Source: Blakeslea trispora (lineage: Eukaryota; Mucoromycota; Mucoromycetes; Mucorales; Choanephoraceae). From it: DNA of 64,000 nt. The position numbers and the translations under genes were made by a program. The stretch covers positions 124,001-188,000 of the forward strand of contig JAIWNE010000020.1 of NCBI GenBank assembly GCA_025331445.1, in the 5' to 3' direction. Positions 32,630 to 44,489 of this stretch are shown here, piece after piece. Every line of letters begins with the position of its first letter. Positions within the stretch are counted from its first letter, which is position 1. The notes under the pieces are model-generated. The model made no database searches and was not told the origin of the DNA. It saw nothing but the letters and a program-made list of their open reading frames with translations.

Positions 32630-33286
32630 ATGACATCGCGCCCAGTAAATGACGATTTCTCTTATCGCCTTACCGAGAGTATTTTATCTCAGTCTCCTTC
32701 ACCACACCCAGGCATGACACCTTCTCACGTTGGACCTCTGCCTTCAAATGCAATTGTAGCTCAGCCACAAGACAACAATGCCTCTTTCAACCATTATTTA
32801 GGCAATCATTTCAAAGAAGATGCTCCAGTGCTTCTTGATCGACTAAGTGTGCCCCATGACAGGACGCCACAAAAGAAGCAATCCGAATCGACTTTTTGGT
32901 CAAATTTTTCGAATGATCAGCCTGGAGGAAGGAACCCAACCATAGGTACTTCATCACAACATGAACTCATGGGCGAGAAAGATCGAAACACGTGGAACAG
33001 ACACCATTCAGACGTTTTTGGTCCTGGCGGGCAGCATACCTATGCTACTGCTAGTGAATTTTTCTCATTGGGTGCATTTTTGTTCTTGTTTGGTTTCATT
33101 TTCCCTCCTTTTTGGTGGATTGGGTCTTTCTATCCTCTTTATATTGACGAGCGATATCAAAGAAGATATGACCCCAATGTCAAAATGACCAAACGGTGGA
33201 GGATGCTAAATCGCTTCTTTTCGTTGGGCTTTAGTGCTTTTCTGGTAGTGGCCATCATTGTTCTTGCCATCTTATATTCCATTTAA
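32630..33286 (+). CDS. two-span membrane protein, paralogue of the gene at 51007-52569
   Basis: 218 residues in one exon. The first ~140 residues are polar and disordered (Ser/Pro/Asn/His-rich). The C-terminal third has two hydrophobic segments: FFSLGAFLFLFGFIFPPFWWIG, then after the loop SFYPLYIDERYQRRYDPNVK comes FFSLGFSAFLVVAIIVLAIL. The layout P-x2-W-x-G-SFY ... DPNV ... R-W-R is shared with the C-terminus of the 520-residue protein on the minus strand at 51 kb. Such Ser-rich two-span proteins are widespread in fungi without known function. The N-terminal tail probably faces the cytosol (inference). The start is the ATG following the CT/T-rich tract. Confidence 0.8.
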   Translation: MTSRPVNDDFSYRLTESILSQSPSPHPGMTPSHVGPLPSNAIVAQPQDNNASFNHYLGNHFKEDAPVLLDRLSVPHDRTPQKKQSESTFWSNFSNDQPGGRNPTIGTSSQHELMGEKDRNTWNRHHSDVFGPGGQHTYATASEFFSLGAFLFLFGFIFPPFWWIGSFYPLYIDERYQRRYDPNVKMTKRWRMLNRFFSLGFSAFLVVAIIVLAILYSI

Positions 33287-35941
33287 ATTATGCAACTCTC
33301 TTTTTTTTTCATAGAAGAACATATCCTGTTATATCATACACATTTTATACCCATTTATAGGTCCATTTAATCATCCTTCCATTATGTATTAGCTTACTCT
33401 TTAACGAAAAATTATGAATAAATACATGTTACATTTAATGATAAAAAAAGCATGTTTTTTTCTTATATCTTTATTTGCTTTTCGCTACCTGCTCGATCTT
33501 TAGGTAAGCTTACATCTTTTAAGAAAGTTTTAGTGCAGTGAAAAGATCGTTTGACCTGAAAATTTACATAGCGTCTACAAGTTTAAAATCAACCTTTTTT
33601 TTAGGTCTTGACAGTTCAGCCACTTTGAATATTTACCACCCATATAGTTCTCTTGACATCTCCTATTGAACTGCTTGTGTTGGAGTCCAAGATCTTTTTG
33701 TTTATGGAAAAGCGGAAGTATAAAGCCTCTTGGACTTGATCAACAGACAGAGTTCTAATTTGACAAGTTACAAAAGAATTCTGGTACAATACGTAAGTGC
33801 TTTTTTTTTCTCTTCCAATTCACTTTCAAATGCGCTGTGTTTGTGGTGTCTTTTTCTTTGCACTAGAAGCATCTTAGCTTGACCAAAGCTCATTGAGTGG
33901 TTCTTTTTAATAAAAAAAAAAAAGCAACAAGGAATATGTTCTTGTCTTTGTTTGCATACTATCATCCAATTCTCTCTCCCAAATAATCTTCTCTTATGTT
34001 TTGCTCTTGCATTTTACCTTAGTTGTTTACATGATGAAGGGAAAGAGGACACTCTTAAGCTGATGATAGTCAGCGTATCTATCAAAGAGTGGATGCAAAA
34101 CATATTCAACCTTGGTTCTTTTTCAGCAATTTTGCCACTCTTTTGTCAAACTGTGAAGCCTCTTGACTCAAGCTTCCACAAGGATAGCGTCTGGTTATGG
34201 TTGTTGAAGTGTCTTCCTAGTGCTTCAATTGAGACCATTAGCAACTGCGACTATTGCGAAATACTACCAAGCCAAATCCTTGTGTGTTTTTGAATTGTGT
34301 TTGCTAGTTGACGAAAAACCTTACACATTGTACGCAGCCAGTTGTCTGTAAAGTATTGACAAGCGAAACATGGCTGAGATTCATCTTTCTGACCAGCAAA
34401 CAGATCACTCTAAAAGAAATAGACATAAATGTAAATGTTCCTTGTTATTTCTCGCTCAAATAGAAGGCTTATTACGTAGAAGATATCGAATGGAATTTGC
34501 ATAGAACAAGACTTGGATGAAAAGATTTCCTAAGAAACCTGCATTAAATGCTTCAAGTAGCCAAAGAAAAAAGTCAATAATATAGATGTTTAATTTGGCT
34601 ATCTTTAAACATCTGTTACTTCTTGAGGGCTATGAGCTACTGATCTTTTGTTTATTTCAAATGAGAAGGCGTTTTTAGTATACAAGTTGACTTCCAATTG
34701 CCATATGACCATTTGATAGTACCATTCAAACAGGTGGTAAAGCGACAGAGAAAAGAGAATGACGTTGCGTGTAACAGACCCTTTTTATACCCTCTTAAAA
34801 TGTCAATATAGATGTACTGATAACAGATGATTTCCAATACAAGTGCCATATGACCCGAAAACAAATAAAGTGCATTTTAAACAAAGAAAATTGGCAAACC
34901 TTGTCTGTAACTATCTGTTCCTTAGTCTAGCCAGCGCCCTCCCTATAGAGAGCATCAGTAAATACCAAAAAACTTGATCAAATGTCCATCTGAATCATAA
35001 AGAGTGAATTTGAGTAAGCAATCAATGTCATGACTGAAACTGAAAAAAGGGAAAGCAAGAGCAACTACCTTTCTTTATCATCTCTACCCAGCTTTACAAT
35101 CAATACCAACCTGTTATTACAACTATGAGGCTCCCAAATGTTATTGTTCAGCTTGAAGGCCTTTTCTGCTTTTTTCGCTCTGACTTTTACAGATATAAAA
35201 GAATACTTACTGCGCAAAAGATTCCGTGTAAACTTTTAGGCTTAAGGTGAATACGATTGAGCAAGAGGAACATGATCAAGCTCAGGCTGTTTATTACCAC
35301 TTATAGATCTATAGGAATCTTTGAGGCATTATGTATATCCATTTCAAGCTTTGAAGAGCCTTTCGAGTAATGAGCTGTATGTTTCTCTCTTGACTTGATT
35401 TCTTCCTTTCATTGATTGATATACATACACAAGTGAGCTTAAACTATTCTTATACTTTTCAATAGCAACTAGCTGATGAAAGAATGTACGTATGGCTGAG
35501 AATTGATGAATCCATTTGCGTTTACTGGACATCTAAGGCAGAGGCGATGTCAATGCATGACTTACAACACTGAGTTTTAACTTGGGCTTGCTGAATAATA
35601 CACAGAAAATAAGAAGTCGATGAAGTCTTTTCTTTTTCTCTTTTCTCTTCTTTACTTATTCCAAGTTCAATGACATTCATGTCATCAGACAACTCCTCAA
35701 GAAAAATCATAGAATTGGACAATAATGTCTTTCCAGAAATGAAAAGGAGATCGACTAGAAAGAGTATGTCAATTGGATTTAAATACAAAAGAAAAAAGGG
35801 GGAAAGGAATCTCGGTTAAATTTTCGCTTAAATTTGGTCCTTAATTGTTGTAGTAAAGAAACCTTCATCTTATCTTGTTGCACGTAAGAAATATGGCTTT
35901 CAACTCCAATCTACACCTAAAACTCCTTGTTTGACATGTAG
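33287..35941. other. 2.6-kb stretch without a supported gene
   Basis: The stretch is AT-rich, with short ORFs (for example 33952-34293 plus and 35522-35788 minus) that lack domains, leaders or codon bias. GCCATATGACC occurs twice, at about 34700 and 34840. The last 200 bp probably contain the unidentified 5' exon or exons of the bZIP gene. Confidence 0.5.
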
Positions 35942-36783
35942 CTGATGATGATTTTATTAAGAGACCAAAGAAGCTGGGAAGAAAGCCTTTGGAGACGGAA
36001 AAGGTATTCAAACCAAGTTTGAATTCGATTGTAGCACCAAAGAATGAACATCTATCTAACAATACTCTGCCCTTTGCTAGGTCACGCCAATAGACCCCAA
36101 ACTCAAAAGAAAGGCACAAAATCGTGCAGCACAAAGAGCTTTTCGAGAGCGAAAAGAGCAGTTTGTAAGCGAACTACAACAACAACTAGCTGAGCTCAAG
36201 AGAGCCAAAGACAAAGCAGAGCAAGAGTTGCTTAGAGAAAATGCTCGTCTTCAACTTGAAAACCAGAAGCTCAAAAAAGAAAACAGATTGCTAAGAAGTA
36301 CATCTTTGGATGATTCAATTCTCAAATCAAGCGGTACACCATTATCCATAATAGAAACTCATTCTTCTCCATTGCAAAGAGGAAAAGATGGAGCTTGGTT
36401 GAATGATGCTGTTCTGTCAACAGCTTCAGATGAAATATTATCTGATTTTCAAGGAACTTCATCAGTCGTATCTACTCCAGTAATGCAATATTCACCTATG
36501 ATCATGCAATCTCAGCACAACCAAGAAGAAAGCAACAGCCTGACGCAATCATTTGCTACTCTCGATGATGAGATAATCCATGGTAAAGTTGTTAGTCTTC
36601 CTCCCTCATCATACTGCTTCTCTCGGATATCTTATCTGCTTTTTTTTTTCTGTCTTAGTAAATGAACACCAAGGCAATTATCCTATGAATCAAACCAACA
36701 CAATGATTGATTTATTCGGCTCCGAAATGAACTTGTTCGACCATTCACCTAACATGACACGGCTTGATTCTTATTTCTTTTGA
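35942..36783 (+). CDS. bZIP transcription factor, Yap1/AP-1-like (5' end unresolved)
   Basis: The supported exons are 35942-36003, 36081-36582 and 36659-36783. They encode FIKRPKKLGRKPLE, then the basic region KRKAQNRAAQRAFRERKE, the fungal Yap/Pap1 form with the NxxAQxxFR core, then a leucine zipper (L at heptads through LQLENQKLKKENRLL). A Ser/Thr-rich tail ends RLDSYFF. No ATG lies in frame within the first supported exon. One possible upstream exon starts at the ATG near 35766 and splices from a GTTAAA donor into the TAG at 35941; this is weak. Yap-type factors control oxidative or metal stress genes, but no C-terminal Cys-rich redox domain is visible here. Confidence 0.75.
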
Positions 36784-38061
36784 AGTGGAGAAAGATTACC
36801 TTTGTACGCTTATGAAACAGCATTATACCCATAAAAAGAAAGATCCTTTTCTTGTGCAATATATTCTGTTTGTTTGATTTTTGCAGCTTAAGCTCAATGA
36901 TGCATACTACATAATCTATTTCATCAATCAGAGCAATTTAGCTAAAATAGAGATGCAGACAGCATCGGTATCATATATGCAAGTATAGGACCCATAATTT
37001 CAATAAATGACACTCGGGACTATGTAGTTGGAGCTAATCATCAAGACAGACTGATTGCTGTGAAAAGACTCAACGGGTTTGATTGTACTAATAGATTGAA
37101 TCAAAAGACGGGCATTAGGTTTTACCGGACAGGGACTATCTAGAAACATAGCATTTTGAATATAGTGGAACACAGCCATTGCTATTTTGTTTAGCTCAAC
37201 CATGATAAGTATGCTAAATTAGTTCTACAATTGGCGAATTTTCGTATGTGATTTAGTCTTGCATCTATAAGCTTTGATGGAAGCCAACAAGCAAATACAT
37301 AAAAAAAAAGAGGAGGCTTTATTAGTCATCTCACCAAAGTGTTTGTCTGATTGGACAATCAGTTTTTCATCCCAGGATAAAGGGCATTTTTGTACAACGC
37401 GAATTGTAAGTAATCAAGTGGGTCATATCACGACATCCAAAAGGCTTGTTATTCGTTGTATGAATTTCAATAATATGCATGTATTTTTGGTGAACACTAA
37501 GAATGACTCATGATACCACTCAATCAAAGAATGATCTTTTCTTGCAAGAAGCGAAAAAGCCCAAGGAAAGGAGGATCGCATAGAAAACCCATTGTTGAAT
37601 GGTAGAATAAATGTCCCACAACGTAAGGTGCTTAGGCAGCATTGTCAGCCTATAAAAAAAAAAGAATATAGCTGATCATTATCAGATAAGATCAAGTCAA
37701 TACTCCTCCTTGCAATTGTATCAACTGGACCTTAAAATATTTCAGGAATAATAAAAACAAGCGTGGGAATAAACGATACGATATAATTCAAAGTTATTGT
37801 TGGCTCTCCGTCTCATTCATAACATTATGCATCGATATTTATCAGAGAAAAAGTGCCCAAAATACAACCATAAAGACAAGCACTCTATCACACAATCAGT
37901 ACTGTTTTTTTTTCTATTTACGAAGCGGAGTTGCCTTCAAAGTCTCCTTCTTTGTTGTTGTCAAAGTATCCAATATTGGCCATAAAAAAAGGACTTAGGA
38001 AAAAAAAAATTTTTTTTTATTCCTTTCTTTTTTAACTTTTTTATTTTCTGATAAAACAAAA
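36784..38061. other. intergenic, 1.3 kb
   Basis: No supported gene. Candidate AATAAA and T-rich segments are scattered. The last 80 bp (A9T9 junction, T-rich, then CTGATAAAACAAAA) are the leader of the aminopeptidase gene. Confidence 0.5.
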
Positions 38062-39696
38062 ATGGAATTGCCACAACTCGAGCTTTTCTCTCAAGACAAG
38101 ACAAGTCTCTCAAACATTGCATCCAACTATGATGGCATTATTGTTCTCTTCACAGACAAAGAAGCCTTGTCTCAATATGTAGACCTTCAATCATACTCTA
38201 CACTCGATGCTACCTTTGGTGACTCTGTTCAACTTGTGCTTCCCAGCGATGGAGTTCATAAGCGTATCTTAATTGCACCCACTGGTTCTTTGAGAAACGA
38301 TTTTGATGATGCTCGTAAATTCAAGGATGCTGCCTATAACGCTGCTGTACATGCCCTTAAGGTAGGCATCAAATCACCTCTTGTCTGCTTTGCCGACGAA
38401 CCCAGTTTGACCAGCTCAAGCGAATGGACCTTCAACGAAGAAAATGATTACAAGCACTTTTTGGAAGTCACTATGCTCGGTGTTTTGGAAGCCAACTTTG
38501 AACCCATCGATGTACGCCAATACGCTGATGCCAAGGTCAAGTCAATGGATCGTATAGGCTTCTTGGTCTCTCAAGCTGTTGGTTCCGATGAAAAGCTCAT
38601 TCAACGTGTCTCCGCTATTGAAGCAGGTCGCCGTATGGCTAAGGATATTGGTAACCCTGACCCTGAAATCATGTCTCCCATCAACATCACCAAATACATC
38701 CAAGAGCAATTCAAGCATGTCGATAACGTGAAGGTGACTATCATTGATAACATTGATGAAATCAAAAAGAACTATCCTTTGGCCCATGCCGTCACTCGTG
38801 CTTCTTTGGCCGTAGAGCGTCATCATCCTCGTTTTGTTCACTTTGAATACACATCCCCTGATCAATCCAAGGTAAAGGAAAATCTTTACTTTGTCGGTAA
38901 GGGTGTTACTTATGATACTGGTGGAGCTGATATCAAGTGCAGTGGTCACATGAGAGATATGTCTCGTGACAAATGTGGTGCTGCTGCTGTAGCCGGTTTC
39001 TTCAAGACAGTGTCCATGTTGTCGCCTGAAAAGGTCAACGTCACTGGTGCTCTTGCTCTTGTTCGTAATTCAGTCGGCCCTGATATGTATGTCTCTGACG
39101 AAGTCATTTTGGCTCGCAGTGGTAAGCGTGTGTTGGTAGGTAACACTGACGCTGAAGGTCGTATGGTCATGACAGACTTGCTCTGTCAATTCAAGGAAAA
39201 GGCTTTGGCTCACAAACAAAGCAACTCACCTTCTGCTCAAGCTCCTTCTCTTATCTTTACTTGTGCTACCTTGACTGGTCATGCTATCCGTGCTTATGCA
39301 GGTTATGGTATTACATTGGACAACGGATATGCTCGCAAGAACAAAGTCAGTAAGCGTATTCATGATGCTGGCCATCTTTTGGCTGATCCATTTGAAATTT
39401 CTACTATGCGTCGTGAAGATGTTGAGTGTGTTAAGCCTGGTCGCTCAAGCGAAGATTTGGTCTCTGCCAACGATCAACCTTCTACCATGACAAACCGTGG
39501 TCATCAATACCCTGCTGGCTTTATGTTGCAGGCTTCTGGTATTGACAAGTATGGTCTGGACAACAAGGAAGCCTCAATTGGTTATACCCATTTGGATGTT
39601 GCTGGCTCTGCCGAGACTGTCAGCGCTGTCGGCTGGAGTCTTCCCCGTGTCACTGGCTCTCCTGTGGCTGCTCTTGCAGGCGCTTTCCTCCTTTAA
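38062..39696 (+). CDS. cytosolic leucyl aminopeptidase (M17 family)
   Basis: 544 residues in one exon. Metal-site residues are all present: Lys280 and Asp285 in GKGVTYDTGG, Asp303 in SRDKCGAA, and Asp363, Glu365 and Arg367 in the family signature NTDAEGR. The N-terminal ~190 residues form the macro-like regulatory domain. The enzyme removes N-terminal residues, preferring Leu, with two divalent metals, usually as a hexamer in the cytosol. The C-terminus (SAETVSAVGWSLPRVTGSPVAALAGAFL) fits the family. Codon choice is strongly biased towards the highly used set and the leader is A-rich, suggesting strong expression. The gene converges with the dehydrogenase downstream, with 115 bp between stops. 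Confidence 0.95.
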   Translation: MELPQLELFSQDKTSLSNIASNYDGIIVLFTDKEALSQYVDLQSYSTLDATFGDSVQLVLPSDGVHKRILIAPTGSLRNDFDDARKFKDAAYNAAVHALKVGIKSPLVCFADEPSLTSSSEWTFNEENDYKHFLEVTMLGVLEANFEPIDVRQYADAKVKSMDRIGFLVSQAVGSDEKLIQRVSAIEAGRRMAKDIGNPDPEIMSPINITKYIQEQFKHVDNVKVTIIDNIDEIKKNYPLAHAVTRASLAVERHHPRFVHFEYTSPDQSKVKENLYFVGKGVTYDTGGADIKCSGHMRDMSRDKCGAAAVAGFFKTVSMLSPEKVNVTGALALVRNSVGPDMYVSDEVILARSGKRVLVGNTDAEGRMVMTDLLCQFKEKALAHKQSNSPSAQAPSLIFTCATLTGHAIRAYAGYGITLDNGYARKNKVSKRIHDAGHLLADPFEISTMRREDVECVKPGRSSEDLVSANDQPSTMTNRGHQYPAGFMLQASGIDKYGLDNKEASIGYTHLDVAGSAETVSAVGWSLPRVTGSPVAALAGAFLL

Positions 39697-39811
39697 GCTT
39701 CATTGTAATTTCTTATTTATATATCTTACACTCTTTTGATGAGGACGTGTATGTATTTGTGTATATGCGTGTTTGTAATAGCTAATAAATGCTTCCTTTT
39801 GAGAAGATTAT

Positions 39812-40822
39812 TTATTTATTAAAAAATGATTTGTGTTCAGCGACAGGTGTCAACAAAGTATCTTTTTCTAAAGCAGCAATCACATTATCTAATGCAAGCT
39901 TCTCCATTTTGTATTGAGACTCGTTTGTAAATGTACCAATATGAGGTAACAAAACAGAGCGAGGATGAGCCAACAAGCCAGCAGAAATCTTGGGCTCTTC
40001 TTCAAATACATCTAAACCAGCAGACAAGACCTTGCCTCTTTCAAGTGCATTCACTAAAGCAGCTTCATTGATTACTTTACCGCGGGCAGTATTGACTATG
40101 ATTACGTTGTCTTTCATCAAAGTGAATTCTTCATAGTTGATTAAATGTGTTGTGCTTGCATTTAGAGGGCAATGAACTGAGATAATATCTGAGGTCTTGA
40201 GCAATGTTTCAAAATCAACATAATGAAGATTCGATTCTCTTTCGATTTCTTCGGGCAATCGGTTTCTATTGTAGTATTGAATCTTTTTCAAATCAAAACC
40301 AGACATACGTTTAGCTAAGGTGCGACCAATACCACCGGCACCAATAATACCTAGTACTTTGCCTTGAGGATCAATGCCCATGCGTACACCATTACGCCAG
40401 CGGCCTTGACGCAAATTATCACTGGCGCTTAGCACATTTCGGCAACAGTTCAAAATCAAAATGGCAGCAATATCAGCTGTAGCATCATCCACAGCGAATG
40501 GTGTATGAGAGACCATAATTTGGCGCTGAGCACAAGCTTCTACATCGATAGAATCATAACCAGCACCAAGGTAAATGATGTATTTAAGCGCTTGAGGCAG
40601 ACAAGAGACTAGTTCAGTATCAAAGGGGCCTACGACGCTCTGGGACTCGGAAGAGCGATAGATGATAGAGACATCTTTGTACTTTGTCTTACAATCTTCG
40701 ATAAATGCTTCGCGCGATTTGGATGTATAGTATACAATATTGTACTTTGACAAGAGGTCTTCATAGATATCAACTGCAAAGTCAATACAACCTACAATTA
40801 GCACATCTATTTTTGAGGTCAT
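39812..40822 (-). CDS. D-isomer-specific 2-hydroxyacid dehydrogenase
   Basis: 336 residues, one exon. The nucleotide-binding motif GIIGAGGIGRTLAKRM is central. The catalytic triad is visible as Arg in VNTARGKVI, Glu in DVFEEEP and His in LPHIGT. The N-terminus (IDVLIVGCIDFAVDIYEDLL) begins the substrate domain. This family includes glyoxylate/hydroxypyruvate reductase, formate dehydrogenase and phosphoglycerate dehydrogenase; the length and the motif spacing fit the glyoxylate reductase group, but the substrate is not proven. There is no targeting signal. It is divergent from the cyclin gene, with a 241-bp shared promoter region. Confidence 0.92.
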   Translation of the reverse strand: MTSKIDVLIVGCIDFAVDIYEDLLSKYNIVYYTSKSREAFIEDCKTKYKDVSIIYRSSESQSVVGPFDTELVSCLPQALKYIIYLGAGYDSIDVEACAQRQIMVSHTPFAVDDATADIAAILILNCCRNVLSASDNLRQGRWRNGVRMGIDPQGKVLGIIGAGGIGRTLAKRMSGFDLKKIQYYNRNRLPEEIERESNLHYVDFETLLKTSDIISVHCPLNASTTHLINYEEFTLMKDNVIIVNTARGKVINEAALVNALERGKVLSAGLDVFEEEPKISAGLLAHPRSVLLPHIGTFTNESQYKMEKLALDNVIAALEKDTLLTPVAEHKSFFNK

Positions 40823-41063
40823 TTGTAATACTCGATAAAGATGAAGAAAGAAGAAAAAAGCGGGAAGGATAAGGTAGATGTTATCATTATTATGAAGCTA
40901 GTAATCCAAAGTCCGTCTAAAAGCGGGGAAGAGTAGCTCTCAAGTTGTAAAGTTTTAGCAGTCCTGTAGCATCTTTTAAATTCTTTTTAAAGAATAGACG
41001 TAGCATTATCCAAAAAAAAAAAGTGTCATTGGCTGTAGTGTTTTACGTGTTATTCTATTCTCT

Positions 41064-42404
41064 ATGGTGATGAGCGCTTCTTCGCCTTCAGCGACTACAA
41101 CTCCTTCTACGCCTGTATCAGCTACCTCAATTACAGCAGGCGTATCTTTTAAGAGGAGATATAGACCTTATTTCACCAAAAAGCAGCTTGCAATACTGAC
41201 AGGTCTGAACAAGTCAGGCGCTTTAGCTGCCAAAGAGATCCATGCTCGACAAAGTTATTGCAAATTCATACAAGACGTTGGGAAAAAGCTAGGCTTGTGA
41301 GTCAATAGGAGCATTCATAAATAAAAGAGACAAACTAACATGGCAAAATGTAGCCCACAAAAGACGATCAGTACTTCACAGGCTCTATACCACCGTTTTT
41401 ATCTGTATTATTCAATCAGAGATTACTCACCACAGGTACTTTAAAAAATAGTGTATTGGAATAACAACCAAACTCAAGTAATGCTACTCAAAGGACATTA
41501 GTGTGACATGCATCTTTGTTGCCTCCAAGATTGAAGAGACACTCAAAAAGTTAAAAGATATCTTTGTCGCTGTGCATAGTGTGCGACATCCAGACAGTAA
41601 AGAGCTAGATCCCGAAAATGTAGGTTAACTTATCAGTATTGTGAACAAGAGAGATTAATGTCTGTCTGTCTATAAATTTAGATATCAGAGGATCGTAGGC
41701 GAAGGATTATTAGCTATGAAAAACTTTTATTAGAAGCACTTTGCTTCGACTTTCAACTACGGCATCCTTATGAATATGTTGTCAAGTTTATTAAATGGAT
41801 ACAAGGTAAGCCAAGTCTCTTTTTCTTTTCTCAAGTGCGTCTATTGGTTACTTACACAACTGCTTAGCTTTTCAGTCTTCTTTGGATGGAAAGAAATTGG
41901 CCAAGAAAGCATATCAATTAGCTGTCGACAGTTATAAAACTTTGGTGTGTGTAGAATACCCTGCCCATACAATTGCTGCTGGCTCCATCTATCTTGCCTC
42001 ACTCTTACTCAAGGATGAGGATGAGTCATTTGAAGGCCTTAAAGAATCAGAGCCATGGGATCAACATTTTTTATCTCGTATGGAGGATATTGAAGGTAAA
42101 AAAAATAAAATAATCATTCAAGTGGATGACTGTCTATTGATGAACGAGTTTAGATGTTTCTCAGCAGATTTTAGATCTTTACATCATGTCTGGTAAATCA
42201 ACAGACACAACCAATCTGACAAAAATCAAGATTGCTTTAAACGAACAAGCTCAAAAGAGAGGACCTGACCTCATCATGGATGAATCAACCAGTCAGGAAT
42301 TCAAATCCAGGACACCTGCCCTCGAATTCAATAACAACAACCCACTCGATACAGTAAATTCTAACCTTCATACTGTTTCCTATCATTTTTCAGATGCAAC
42401 ATAG
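41064..42404 (+). CDS. CTK2: cyclin of the CTD kinase (Ctk2 / cyclin K)
   Basis: Six exons: 41064-41296, 41354-41435, 41494-41619, 41682-41805, 41868-42095, 42154-42404, giving 347 residues. After a Ser/Thr-rich leader comes the first cyclin box: RPYFTKKQLAIL, RQSYCKFIQDVGKKLGFPQK and ALYHRFYLYYSIRDY, then CIFVASKIEETLKKLKDI. The second box runs LLLEALCFDFQLRHPYEYV, AAGSIYLASLL and QQILDLYIMSG. These motifs match Ctk2 and cyclin K, partners of the Ctk1/CDK12 kinase that phosphorylates Ser2 of the RNA polymerase II tail. An ATG two codons further in (41070) is an equally good start. Its stop is only 66 bp from that of the convergent IDO gene. Confidence 0.9.
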
Positions 42405-42470
42405 AAGAAATATGTTCACTCTTTCGAATTTACGATGTACATGTATATATTAACAATAATAAACTGATTG

Positions 42471-44381
42471 CTAACGACGAAGTATCCAACTAGACCAGGA
42501 TTGTTTTGTTGGGCTGTTAGTACTAGTGGTACTAGTTGATAAAGAAACTTTCAAGTCATGAGTCGGATGTTCTGTTTCATTCAATTGAATCTTCATGTCG
42601 TTTGTTTCATCACGAGACTGCTTTAAAAATGGCATGACATTAGTCCCACCTGTGCCACGGACCACTTTGGCATCCGATGCTAATGTCCGTGCAAGACCTA
42701 ATTGTGGGAACATTTCAGTGACTTTTGCTGTCGTGGAGTCCTTTCGGATATTAGGTGCGGTTTCTAATTGTGTTTGAGGATACAAGTCGTTATGAGCAGC
42801 TGCCTTGGTGGTTGTGACAGTCGTGGTTGTGGTTGTGGTGGTCATGATTGAACTTGTCTGTGTATTCTTTTCAATAGCAAAACCACCATGAGGGATATTA
42901 GGTCCCTTACGAGCCTGATTGACAATATAAAGAGTGACGATTTGAACGTGTTTGTCTCGGAACAACTTGAGTTGATGAAGACAGTCATTGTACAAACCGA
43001 TAATCTCTAATTCATCTTTGGAAATATCTCCATTTTTGTAATTTTCTTCCAACTGAAGCATAAATGGACGAATATTGGCTGCAACTTCTAAATCTTCTAA
43101 GAATTCTCTGTGCTTCCTGGGCATATAGTTACGCATTGCCCGAAGAAATGTATTGCGGTTTGTGCGCTTAAAAGGAGGTGGAGATCGAGGCGTTTGAGAA
43201 CCTGAGCGAAGCTCTTCTGCTGGGTTGGTAGCAGGTAATTTAGTGTATCTGTCATTAGGCAAATCATTCTGCTTAATGAAAGATGGCTTTTCGCCTGTTC
43301 TGTGATGCTCTACACCAAATGCTACATCAAGAGCAGCGATCAAGCTACTTTGAGCAGCACTACCTCCTGCATAGCGACGGTATTGATTTAACAAGCGTTC
43401 AGCATCGTCTAAATGAGACATATCAGCATACTCATCTGTCTGTGCAGACCACAGTGTATTGACGCCTTCATAGATGAGACCAAGAGGTAGACCAGCTTCG
43501 GCCATATTTTCCCAGCCGGCTAAATAGGGTCGAATTTTCCAGTAAAAGACGTAAGGGTCACATTTCTCATACATTCTTTTCAAATCGTTGTTCATGTTTT
43601 CCAACCCCTTGCAGATGATCTTCAGGTTCTGTTTCAGACCATCATAGCGAAGGCTCTGGATGTTCTCAATGGCATCTACAATTTGTGATAAGCAAGGCGC
43701 ACCTGAACTTTCAATGGCAGTTGTCACCAAGTAAAACCAAGCTTCATCCAAAGAACCTGAATAAGTCGACATGGCTGATAGATTGCTAAGATCAATTGGG
43801 CCCTCTTGATCGATCAATCGGTAGTTCCATAATACAACAGCCGCATGACACACAACAGGGCAAAGACCAAGATAATCTGCTATACCAGCCCAAGGGATAG
43901 CCAGGTTAGAAGGAAGTAACTATTTTTCATCGTGAGAAAAAGGAAAGATCAGTGTTACATGACAATGGCACATTGAGAAAAAGACGGGCTCAATGATTTA
44001 GGAACTCAAATTACCTCAGATGCTACTTCATGCTTGCCCCAAACATAACTATGTGAGATCATACAGAGGACCAGAAAAGCTCTTCTGTACTCTTCAATTG
44101 AGCCGAGCTTAGTGTAATTAAGTAAAGGCATCTGGTTCACTATGTATCAGTACATGTCTTATGCAACCTAATTTTAAGTTTACCTTGTGTACTTTTGCTC
44201 TAAGTTTGCCTGCCAAAAGTAACCCATTAAAATCATCCATCATATCTTCCCAAGGTGCAAAATAATCATTTTTCAATCTACGCAGTGGTGGTGAAGATGG
44301 TAAAAAACCTGTCTTTGCAGAGATGTCATATTCCTCTAGGGACTTCATCTTCGGTAACACTGTTGTTGTATCCATGGACAT
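42471..44381 (-). CDS. BNA2: indoleamine 2,3-dioxygenase (IDO/Bna2 family)
   Basis: Three exons on the minus strand, 44184-44381, 44015-44131 and 42471-43919, encode 587 residues. Family landmarks are EEYRRAFLVLCMISHSYVW, the region AWFYLVTTAIESSGAP, the haem-pocket stretch GGSAAQSSLIAALD with VEH, and YMPRKHREFLEDLE. The enzyme opens the indole ring of tryptophan to N-formylkynurenine, feeding de novo NAD synthesis. The protein is longer than typical IDO (about 400-450) because of a ~150-residue Ser/Thr-rich, low-complexity tail (for example TTTTTTTTVTTTK). ATGs at 44399 and 44375 are alternatives. Activity of the tail is unknown. Confidence 0.92.
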
Positions 44382-44445
44382 AAAGTATGAGATGGTCAAA
44401 ATATAAATAATATGCTACGGTATATATAAGAAAAAAATAAGAAAG

Positions 44446-44450
<5 letters not shown>

Positions 44451-44482
<32 letters not shown>
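44451..44482. repeat. (GA)n microsatellite
   Basis: About 16 AG dinucleotides in a row, flanked by A-rich runs, just upstream of the IDO gene start. Confidence 0.95.

Positions 44483-44489
<7 letters not shown>

Noticed and set aside
33952..34293. 113-codon ORF
   Set aside because: No domain, leader or codon bias, and AT-rich context; probably chance.
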